NCBI GenBank assembly: GCA_013398015.1
Contig: VZRR01004538.1
Span: 1-64,000, forward strand
DNA: 64,000 nucleotides
DNA from: Oreocharis arfaki
Lineage: Eukaryota > Chordata > Aves > Passeriformes > Paramythiidae
Direction of reading: 5' to 3'
The translations under genes were made by a program, and so were the position numbers. Numbering within the stretch: the stretch's first letter is position 1; the number at the start of each line of letters is the position of its first letter. Shown one piece after another: positions 36,701-48,700 of this stretch. The notes beneath the pieces were generated by a model. That model made no database searches, had not been told where the DNA came from, and was given only the letters and a program-made list of their open reading frames with translations.

Positions 36701-39700
36701 CAGTGATTCAAATTATTTCCTATAAAATAGCACATTTTTCATTCCGAGCCTATTCCTCTGTGTGAGCGTTGAAGTGCTGCATTGCAGTTAAAATTGATTA
36801 AATACTGTAAATTCTGGCCCATTATCGAGTAACTTTTCAGAGGCTTCAAATGTTGCTGCCTTTAAACCTGGAATTCTTGCTGTGTTTGTTCCAGTCCTTT
36901 AGGACACAGCATTTGCCTTCTGCAGAAAGTGGCAGTGGGATGTGGTGGTCCCCTCTTGCCGCCTGTGGTTGTCTCTGTTTCAACATCACTCGATCAGAAT
37001 TGGAACTTCATTATCTGGGATTTGTGTTGTGTATCCGTGGGGTTTGGTTTGGGTTTTTGGGGTGGTTTTTTTTGATCAGTGAATTCCAATAACTGTGAAT
37101 TTTACCAGCTGTTCTCAGCTCTTTTGAGTTTGATGTGACTTTGGAGTAACTGGGAAATCAGTTCCTTGGAGTGGGGCTTTAACTTCTTCCCCAAGAGGAA
37201 GAGTAAACCACACATGGAGATGCTGAGGGGTTTTTTAACACAAACCAATGGAAAATTACAGCAGATGCTGAAATCTATTGACCTATTCCAGCACTGTCCA
37301 CATTCCCAGAAGCCTCTCAAAAAAATGGGTTTTTTCCCCATTGCTGCTGCTTTGCTCCTATGGAAAGCTGTCCCAGAGAGCTGCTGCAGGCATTTTCCAT
37401 CCCACCCATCCAAATTCTGGGTTCAGTGCTTGGTCATATTGAAACATGAGCAGCCCACTGAGCTCTGCCTTGTTCCTGCGGTGTTTAAGGTCATGTAAAG
37501 TCTTTATTTTTCTCTCCTCATCATTCAACATAATCTTAAATTCACGTTGGTTATGCCTCAGCCCTTAAAAATCAACCTGGTTAAGTGACACCTGCTGTTG
37601 AAAGCACAAAATATAATTTAAAAAAGAGAGGCAGAGTTTAAAGGAATAATCCCAGAGCAGCACTTGAGGGTTGTCCATATTTTCTGGGCTTTTTGTAAAT
37701 ATCCTGGATAGCACACGAGGTCTGTGTTCAGCAGGTACCAAAACCAAGATAAAGACTCAACTCTGAAACCATAAGAAGTTTCATTATTCTTAAACTTTGT
37801 TTTAGCATTTGCTGAACGCAGTTTTGATATGTAGTCCAGACGTGAATGAATATTCCTTATCAGGTCTAATACGTTTTTTTAAAAAATTTCATGGAGGAAA
37901 AGTCAATTTAGAGTATGAACTTGTTCTCCAGAATCTCTAAATCAGGGATTTGTAGGCAAAAAAAAGCTCAGAGAGTGCCACGGAGTGGTGCAGGCTCTGA
38001 TTTATTCATGAGAACATGTTATGTATTCTCATGTTTAAGAAATAAAACTTATTTCTAAGTTAGGGGAAACCTTTCTTGACTTCTGAGTCACAACCAGCAG
38101 CAGAGGCTTGACTTTCACAATTGGCAAGGAAAGCCATAATCTTTGGCCGTGAAATTGCAAAGGAAAATATTCCGCTCTAATTGGACTATTTCCACTGACA
38201 CCAATTATTTCTAGGACACAATTAAGGCTCTTTTGCTGGCTTTAAGTAAAATTATGACCCAGAGCACTGCATGAAAGGCACAATTATAAATGAGAGAGCT
38301 GTGCATCCACCACGCCAGCTCCTCCCTCCCTCAACCGTGGCAGCCCCAGTGCTTGAGCTGCACTTTGCTGGATCTCCTTCACCACCCCAGGGTGGGAAAT
38401 CCTGGAGCAGAAGCTGATGGTGGGGCTGGAGTCCAGCAGCTACCTCAGGGTCCTTGCAGCATGCAAGAGCTCTTCTCCACATGGCACTCGGAACACAAGC
38501 TTTAATCAAATATTTTATAGTTTCAGGCAACTTCCCCGTTCGTTGCAGCTGCCAGGCAGCCGAGGTTGCTGTCTGCTCTGAGCCACATCACCTCGTGCAG
38601 GCTCAGCGCTGACTTTCAGCACTGGCAGGTGCATCCCTTCCAAGCTTGTTACACCTGAGACTGGCAGAGGTCTGGTTTTCCTCCCGGCTCCGTTCAGGCG
38701 AGGACCTGAGGTCATCAGAAAAAGCAGGTCAGCCCCGGAGCGCCGCAGCTGAGGCGGACGCGCGACACACATGAGTTCTAACATAAAGTGCAGGCGAAAA
38801 GCGTTTATTCCAAGAGCCAGTGTCACATATATACACTTCTGTATGTTTATCATTCGTGCTTGTTGTCCACTGGTTGCTTAACTACTACAGTAGATTCATT
38901 GGCTATTTTAACTACACCATAGTATTATTAGTTATCTACAACATAGACATCCCAAGAATCCAAACAGAAGCCAGCTGCAGCCTTGTTGCTGTTTACTCCC
39001 TCTATTGTTTTGGATTTCTTGCTTCTCTCGACTAGATTTCTCATAGGTAGAAATGGACTGTGCTGGGACCAATGTCAGAGTCAGACTCAGACTCAGACAG
39101 GCTTTCTGACCTGCTGTTAATTCCCACACTGGAGCAGCCCAAGGGAGGTGAAATAGCTGTGTGTCCTGCCAGCATGCCTGGTTTTCTGACAGCTAATGGA
39201 AGTAAGAAGGTTGTGATTATTCTGAGGTGACAGAAGTGGCAAAATGAGGAGCAGATGCCTCCTGTGCTGCCGAACCCTCCCCAAAGCCTCCCCTCCCTGG
39301 GCTGCTCAGAGGCACCTTTGGCTGCTCGTTTTCTGAATGTGAACTTGTGAAACACAACTGATCCCTGCTCCGGGACTGGGACAGCACTCAGGGAGCTGCT
39401 GGAGCTGGGCCAAGGCAGGGTCAGGTTGGATTTTAGGGAAAGGTTCTTCCCCCAGAGGGTGCTGGCACTGCCCTGGCTCCCCAGGGAATGGGCACGGCCC
39501 CGAGGCTGCCAGAGCTCCAGGAGCGTTTGGGCAGCGCTGCCAGGGATGCCCAAGGTGGGGTTGTTGGGGTGTCTGTGCAGGGCCAGGAGCTAGACTCTGA
39601 TCCTTGTGGATCCCTTCCAGCTGAGGATATTCCATGGTTCTGTGATTCCACAACTGCTGTGATCTATGAGCAGGGAAGGTCGGTGACACCCTGAGGAGGA

Positions 39701-42700
39701 TGATGATGCTGAGGGTCAGGGTGAGCAGCCATGGCCCCCCTGGGGACTTGTCCTGTCACAGCTTTGTGGCCACACACTTGAGCCAGACTTGAATCACAGA
39801 ACTGTGAATGAACAGCACAGCGAGAGCTCGCAGTTTCCTGCTTGAGAGAGGAAAAGCCCAGTCACCTGCTAAGGCCAAAACCAGTAAATAGCAGAGAGAG
39901 ACATGTAAATGAAACCAGATCCTGGTAATAAAATCAAACACCAGTGGGTTGCTCTTAGGGCTGGCTGAATGAAGCAAGCTCAGAGTTTCTTTTTTTCTTG
40001 TAAGCGCTTGCTGCTCATAACAACTAAAACTTGTAAACATAACACAAGTGTTAAGCTTCATTAAATTTGCAGCAGACAATTAATTTTTTTTTCAGGCAAT
40101 TCAGAGGTTCTTCTGTAGTACTGATTTCGTTTAATTGAACATATTACCACAAGCAGACAATAAGAAATATATTGAAGATATCCATCTGGCTCCCACTGCA
40201 AACCTTGTGTGGCGTTGGCTGGGGCTGTCACAGGCCTTACTAATTGCCTCATTTTGGCTCTTTTGCAATCAGTGTGATTTAGCCATTAACATGATAAAAG
40301 TCATCTTGGTGAAGAGCTTGATATTAAAAAGCATAGATCTCCTGCCTTGCTCTCGTGCCAGCTCTGGACTAATCTCCAGCATTATTGGAGTGATATTTTT
40401 AAAGCAGGAATACAAACAGATGGGCTCCCACAGAGCAGCTCCTCCAGGTACCCCTGTGGTTGTGATGGGGGGTGCAGCTGGTGTGGGATGTTGGCTCTGC
40501 ATCATGGGAAGTGCCACAGATTCTTCCTCCCCTTCCCTCCCACCACCTTCTCTTTTCCCCTCACTGTCCCTCCAAGCCCCAGCCAACCTTCAGCCACATC
40601 TTAAAACTGATAATTGCTCAGGTAAATAATGCAATCAACACTGGAGCAAGTGCTGATGCCTATAGATACACCTGAGTCTTTACATAAAGTGGAAAAATAT
40701 ATATTTTTAGAAAAGCTCAACCATTATGTCTGAATAACCTGTAGAGGGGGAAAAAACAGTATTTTTGTTCTGTATTTTTACCTTAAACCCACGATGTATT
40801 GCAGGGTCAGTGTTATTGCAACCTCTCCTGCCACAGGAAAAAGAAAGCTTAGAGTAGTGCCTTTAACAGCTCAGCACTTTTGTTTTAGGAATTTTTCTGA
40901 CCTCTCCCAAAACAAACCAGGAGGTTCAGGAGTTCTCCATCATCAATAAAAGGTTGGGTTGTTTAGCTCATCACTGGAGATCAGATCCATACATCAGCTG
41001 GAAGAGGAGACGACCCATAGGTTAAACACAGCCTCTTAATGAGACCAAAGCAGGTTAATTAACAGTTTTCATCAACTCCCTTCAATTTATTTTAACACGG
41101 TGCATTTCAGAAAGGTTAAAATATTTTTCAGTTTTTGCATACAAATGAAAGCCCAGCGTGGTTAAAACGAAGCCATAGATCACATTTAAACCCAGGTAAA
41201 TGCAGTGTGTGAGCGTGTGTTGATGTTTGTGACTGGACATAAATCGTGATTAACAAATTATTTTGCACTGAGGGCCTGGCACAGGGTGCCCAGAGCAGCT
41301 GTGGCTGCCCCATCCTTGGAAGTGTCAGGTTGAGTGGGGTTTGGAGCAGCCTGGGACAGTGGAAGGTGACCCCTTCCAGCTCAGGATATTCTCTCCCGTG
41401 CCCAGCTCTGGCATTTGACAGCTCTGCTGCTGTCCCACACCTGGGCTCGGAGATGAGGGGCCATAGCTCAGTTCCTGCAGCTCTGCGTGTCCCTGCACAG
41501 GAGCCACCAGGAATTTCGGGCAGTGCAAGCTCTGCCTCCTGGAGCTTTTAGTTCCATGGAACTCCTCTGGTTCCCAGAAAATGAAACATGACAGCTGCAC
41601 TTAACGTTTTAAGTTGTGCTTAACATTACACAGGATGCAATCCCCTGTCCCTTCCTTGCTGAAGGACATCCTGGGTTCTGAGCCTGCTGGCATCGTGGGT
41701 GAAGTGCACTGAGGTATGAATTTGGTCCTTATCCCACAGGAGGGTGCAGAGAGCTTCTCCTTGTTCCAAAGCATGCAGTGGGACGAACTTCCAGGCAGGA
41801 GTTCCTTGGGAATTCCACAAATACCGGGTGAATTGGGGTCGTACTCGGAGAGAAGACAGTACAGCAGAGAAAAGGGAGGTGCCTGTAGCACACAGTACTG
41901 CTGTGGCAGGGGGGGAAGGACTCCCCAGGGCCACTTCCCCCATACCAAGGGAGTTCAGGTGGCTGGGACAGCGATGGGGAGGCGCTGAGCTGGGCACGAG
42001 CTGCACTGGGGAGTGACTGGAGATCCCTGTTTTGGGTAAGGATGAAGGAAGCAGCGTGGGAGAATTAAGGAAGTGAACTTTGGGTCCTTGGAATCAGTGA
42101 CTCAGAGCACACTGGCCTGAGGGTGATGCCTTTAACATCAAAGAGACAGAGGAAGTGTTTGGGGAGCACATTTTCTGTCCTAGGAGGAGGAAGTGTGAGA
42201 GTGCTGAAGACAAGAATCTGGGACAGCGTTCGGGGAAATCCCAGTCCTTTCGTGCATTTTCTCAGGAGCACTTTTGGAAGCAGCTTAGCAGAGGATTTGA
42301 GCTGATGGGAGGTTTTCTCCCTGAGCCTGGATTGCCCACAGGTTACCCAGAGCTCCTTATCAGATAATAAAAGCCAGGTGGCACCTGGATAAAACCTGGG
42401 ACCGACAGATCAGGGGGTACCTACGGCACTGCTGAACGAGGGGGAGGAGGTGCTTCAGTATTAGGGACTCCGGCAACCTCATTTTCCCCCTTTTTAGTGC
42501 AAGGTTATGAGCAATCCCATCAGAGATCTCATGGAGACAGGAGTCTCCTGTCTTTATCCCAAAATCATGAGGGCAGAGAGAACACAAATGGAATAGGTTA
42601 CATTCTAGGTGTCCTGGATCACTGTGCTCCAGCCAGGCATTTGGGAATATGACAGAAATACAAATGTTCCTGACTAAAATACATGGAATTTGTCACTGAA

Positions 42701-45700
42701 CTGACTTGCCATGGCTCAGGTGGGTTGTCTCAGTCTCTGTCAGTCACACTCACACTTGGAATATGAATTTTGCTTTCATTTGAAGTTTTTAAGTGGGCCA
42801 TGAAGAACCAATCCAGTCTGTAGGGTTTAGTGCTGTGTTTTTTTCCAGCTTCATTGCGAATATATCTGAGTTTATTTAGGAAATCAGCAGTATTTCAGCA
42901 GTGAAAATTTCAGTTCCTGTCCTAGGTGCACAGTGTAAAGCCTATAAAAATCTATTAGTCCTGGTGACTCAGCTGGGTGGTGCAGTTGACAACGGACATC
43001 ATTCCCTGCAGGAGAGAGCCACGAGTGGAAGTGTCTGGGAGAAATGCTCCAGACCACGACTGACCCCAGCAAAGCTCAGCCAGCACTGAAACCAGGCTGA
43101 GAGGAGAGGTGGAGCTGCTGTTCCTCCACCTCTCTGTCAGTGTCTTTCCAAGCTGGATCTTGATTCTGGCCCTGGAATTATTTACATAAGAAAAAAACTC
43201 GTGGGTAATTTGAGGCAAAATGGCATGGAACAGGAGAAGTGTCAGAGACACTTTTTAATGATGCTCTGTGGGGAAGATTTATTCAGGAGAGAAGGAGTTG
43301 AGGATTTTGAGCAAGTTATAATGAGGGATGGTCTTGGGGGTTGTTATTTTCATTTCACCTGTGATCCTGCCTCCGTCCTGCCCCCGACATCAGAACCAGG
43401 GCTCAAGCACAAGGCAGCAGAGCAGGAGCACAGCCTCGGAATGTGAGGTTTGTCCTCTCTGTGTGCCACTAATAAGAATGAGTCACTTCCTTAGGAGAGA
43501 GCACAGGGCGTCGTGAGACAATTTCACCTTCTCCAGGAAACAAATGAGACCTTTTCGGCCCAGGGAATTTTGTTCCAGTGTTTGTTTGGTTGGTTCTGCT
43601 CTCCCTGGCACTGGGTTTGTTCAGTAATAGGTGTTTGGGCGTCAGACTTGCTCACGCTGGTGCGCAGGTCTCAATGGGGATGCAAGAAAAAGTTCATCTT
43701 AAATAAAAATATCTGCTGTGCACAGTGGTACAGGAGACAAAACAGTTCCTAATGAAGGTCTGATCCATTTTATAGGCTGGGCAAATAAGGCAGCAGAGAC
43801 TTTTAATGACTTGCTCAAGGTCAGACAGAAAGTGAGGAGGAGAACTCATTTTATTCCCAATTACTCCAAGTCTGTGCCCACGCTGGAGCAACCTTCCTCT
43901 TCATTTGGCATTCTTCCTCCTCCTTTGCTTATTGAACTCTCTTTTCGATGGAATTGTTGAGCTTAATTGTTCACATTTGGCTGGGATTCAAAGTCTAAAT
44001 GTTCAGACTGGTGTTTAAGGGGCTGGGTCCCTGCTGGGACACACTCCCTGTGGGAATAGAGCTGAAATCCACCCCCTGCTTTTGCTTTCCATGTCTCCCT
44101 GGTGCCTGGCTCGGCTCTTTGGATACTTGCAAAATCCTGAGGGTTGCAGCTGTTGTGCTGGCTTTGACTTAAACTTGCAGGCACTTTTTGATAATGTGTA
44201 TTTGGCACAGGTTAAAAGGGAATAGTAAAAAAAAATTTAAAAAATAGTAAAAACTTGTCCTGTTTTCAGAGGCACCCATAGGTGCTCCCCTCCAGTTCCC
44301 TTTCCTGCTACAAGTGGCACGTGGGAGGATGAATGTCTTGGGCTTGATAAATGTGGACACCAAGCCTGGCTTATCCCAAGGCACGGATGACACAAGCAAG
44401 CCTTGATCTGCGTGACATTAAGGATGCTTAAGCTGTGGATCATTCACTGGGAGGCTGGGAAGTCCAGCCAGGGATTTTCTGCCTGTTCCATAAGTTTGAC
44501 AGCTCAAGAGGCATCTGCTCCTAATGACTCTTAATTTGGGATTTATTCTGGCATGGCAGCTAATTCTGAATGTCTTGGTGCTGATGAGGAGAGTGGGTAA
44601 CAGGCATAGAATTCGTGTGGGGAAGGCCTAAAATACACACTTGTGCCTTAAAAATGCAAAGGCATCATGGAGAGACGTGGCAGTCTCTCCATGATTTTGC
44701 AGTTTGAGTGCCTGGATGTTGTATTTTTCCTGCTCTGCTGCTTCTTGAAATTTTTGATTGACGGCCATTACTATTCAAAACATGTAAAAACCCCAAAAAA
44801 TGCACAAACTGCACAGGGGGAGCTGTTCCAGGGGGCAGAATGTTGTTGGGCACTGTGTCCATGGAATTCCACCTGCACGGTTCCCCTGGTCGGTGGTACA
44901 AGGAGAGCAGTGATTGATCCCTGAGTGACTTGCAATTTATCACAGATTAGATATGATTTCTCCTGTATCTGATTAACCTTCTCGGTGCGAGGGCCATCAT
45001 TTCTGCAATGACAGTAGATTATTCCATGCTCGAAAAGACGGATATCAGCCCGTCGCCATCAATAGCCCACAAAAGGTGACACCTTGAATTCCCTGGGTTA
45101 TCCACAGAGATTGTCACCAACGCCTGGATCATTTGTCAAATACAGAGGTTTCACTTGAGGCAGCTCTGGAGTGAAGGGGGTTTTATTTTAGTCTGCACTG
45201 CAGAGCTGGAGGAGGATGTTTGGGGTTCCTGGTGTAATCAGGCGCTGTTGCATCCTGCTGCAAAGAGCAAGAACAAATTTCCCTGAGTGACAGATTTGAT
45301 TGTCATCTCCAGAGCCCATTACATGTGATTTGCTTTGTGACAATTGTAGGGAGAGAGCTTGATTTGATCAGATTGCCTTGCACTGGGTGAAATGGAGGTG
45401 AAAGTGGAGTCTTGGGTCCTCTTGTCGCTCCCTGCACTCCCACTGGAGTGGATGTATGTTCATATATTTTGTCTTTGAATTTGCTCTAATGGCACACCCC
45501 TCCCCAGTATCCTCCCGTGCAGGTCCATTCTTAATGTGTTTGCAGATTTAAATTAACTTTCCTTTATTATTCAGCCCCACAAAGAATGCAGGTTGGAGCG
45601 TGCAGAATGCAGCCCCCGACTGACTGCCCGCTCCCTGTCTGGCCAGTGGGAGGCATTCACTCCCGGGAGGGAGGCTCTGCCATCAACTTTGGGAAGTTTT

Positions 45701-48700
45701 CCATCCGTGGGAAGCTCTTCAGTGAAGCTCAGGAGGAAACTGCTGCTCTTGGAAGGGCAGCAGCTGCACGAACAGACCACGGGGAGCAGCAGCCAAACCC
45801 TCCTCTTGGAACAACCTTGCCCACCCTCACAGAGAATTCCTGAGAAAGGGGCTCAGGCTCCCAGCTCAAAGCAATCCCGTGTCCCCACGCTGCTGTGGGG
45901 AGGTTTAAGCCAAACAAGTGGCAAGATAAGGATCCTCCTTCAGCAAAGCAATTTCAGCACGGCCGAAGCGGCCGGCTCAGCCCTGTGTGCTGCTGAATTG
46001 AGTCTGTGCTCCTGCAGGAAAGGTCAGATGTTCCATCCCTCCCTGCCCTAATCCCTGCTGAATACACGGCCGTGTCTCACTGCCTTCGCTGCAGAGATCT
46101 GTGCTGCCTGATGACACGGAAAGCTCTAATCACTAATCACAAATATTTCTAAAATCAGAGCTAAGTGACTCTAGTCCCAGGCCTAAAGTCCCTTTCCTAA
46201 AATGATAGCGTCTCCTTTTAATAGGATTATATTTTATTAGGCTGAACTGCCACAGTACACACCAGAGGGTGGAAATGCTGCAGAATCTTCTGTTAAGAAT
46301 GTGTGTAATAGCTGATTGTAGGGAAAAAAGAGATATATTGGCATAAAAGCCGAGTGCCTGTTCCTGAAAGCATCTGTGTGACTCATCACAGCTCACAGGT
46401 GGGATACTTTAAAGGCCAAATACTGTAAATACTTAACCTTCTCCCCATTTCTTTTTAATCTCAGTTTTGGCCATGCCCCATGAAGTACTTAATCTATTCA
46501 GCTGTAATTTGCTCTGCTAATTCCCCTCTGTGTTCAGCCATTCACTGGGTTTTAATCTCTTTTATTCAGAGCTGTATTTTCCTCTCTCCTGCACATCTCA
46601 GTGTCTGATGGCAGAGCACTCAGAGCTCCCAGAAGTTTCACCAGTCAGGTCTCAGAGGCTTTTTGACTTTATGGTCCAGGATAAATATTTCATTCACAAA
46701 CAGAAAAAAGAAAAAAAAAATTAGAGCACATTTGAGTATTTTCATGTATTGGACTTTGATTCTTTGGTTGCTCGTAGAAACCAGATCCTCTGAGATTGAT
46801 TTTTATTATCTCCAGACATGATTTGCCTTGGAATCAATGCAATAATGTAAAATGTCATTGCAAATAGAGGACATTGATCTGAGATGCATTTATTAACTCC
46901 CGCTGATAAAAGCCAAAATGGAATTAGTAAACATGCTGGTATTCAAAAAAAAAAAAAAAAAAGAGGAAAAATGAGTCCCAAATGCTCGAGTTAGAGTTCA
47001 TCTACAAGAAAAACACAGTTTAAAACCATGTAAAGGAAATAGGTTATGCAAATAAGGAAATATATATCTGGATCTTTAACACTGTAATGCTAATCTAAGA
47101 GAATTAGGTAATTAGCTGGTTAATCAAACTGGAAATTGCTGCTTATCTGCCCAGGTCCTCATAAGGAATATCAGCAGCCAGGAGTGTTTCCAGCAGACTT
47201 TCCCTACTCAGGCAAAGGAGGGAAGGGGAGAGGGACATGTACTGCAGACCTCAAAACAGGCTGAAGTTTGGGCTTAATGATCTTGGAGTCTTTCACAACA
47301 TTAATTATCCCACGATTCTGTAGGATCTTGTACAACATTCCCATTAGCTTCCTAGCAGCATGGAAGTGCAAACCTGAACGAAGTGAAGGCGAGGCTGGAA
47401 GAAGATATGAAGGAAAAAGTCTTTGGAAAATTTCCCTTAGAAGTAGGACAGTCTGAAGGAACTGCTAATTTGGAGACTGTGGGGGGGCAGTTCTGATTTC
47501 TCCAGGGTTTTTATGCTGGATAAATATGTCAAAACCTGAGTATTCCCTTCTGCTCCTTCTCCTTCAACCTCCTCCTGTGTGCTCGGATAGATGTCTAAAT
47601 AAGCATTTAGGTATTAGCTGCACCCAGCCTTGGAAATGCTGACATTATCCCTTCTCTCTTTAATCTGTCTCTGAATGCTCGATTGCACCGATTCGAGGCC
47701 AACAACAGGAGCTGCATCTCCTGAGCATGTTCCCGTTCAGTCTTTTATTACTCAGACACTCTGTGCCCCTCCAGCAGCCAGGGCTGGCACAGCACATCCC
47801 ATCCCATTGTTTGCTGAGGGCTGTGACATCCTTACCTGCAAGGCCCCGCTGAATCCATCCGGGAGGTTGCTTCACACAGCCCCCGGGGCTGAGGCGGACT
47901 GGGAAGGGGATGCTGAGTCCACCTAACGCAGGCAGGTCTGGAAAAACCCCTCTGGTCAGTGGGAATTCTGCTGCCGGGCGCGGAATCCGTGACACCGCGG
48001 CCGGCTCTCCCCGCGCCTCCTGCATCATTCAAAAGCTGCTCTGCACTGACCTATATTTTTAAGGGAAGAAAAAGCATTATCTGCGAGCGTGAGCCCCTGC
48101 TGAGGTTTGTGTCACCCCTGCGGAGCCGCTGCAGCCCGTGTCACACTTTGTGTCCCGCGGTGCCACACGCTGCAGATCGATGTGACGCGCACAGCCCCGC
48201 GTGTGCGACCGCCGGCGGCGCTTTCCCTACACAGAACATCCCTCCCGACGGACAATGGCAGGGCTGCCCGGGGGGGTTCCTCGCAGCTTGGCTCATTGTG
48301 ACCGCCCCAGGCCCTACCCGCAGTCCTGCAGCCTGGCGGTGCAGCTAGAAATGCATGCCAGCATCCCAAAATGCATCCCAGCATCCCAAAATGCATGCCA
48401 GCATCCCAAAAGGAGCCGGGAGATGCAGGCAGCACTCACAGCTGATGATGGGCTGCTGATAAAGGAGAGAGGGGAAGCAATTACAGCCTTCCCACGGATG
48501 GGAGGTGCTGCTCAGCTCCGTTTCTTTTAAAGGGAGAAGCAAACTTTGTTAAAATCTCTCGTAGGACAAACCAAATCCATTTAACCATCCAGGAAGACCC
48601 CAAGTTCTCGGCACTGCGCTGCAGCAGTAAAGCCGAGGGAGGTGACGCAGGAAAATCGGGTTTATGGGCAGGACTAAAGGAGGTGAGACGAGCTCGGGTG

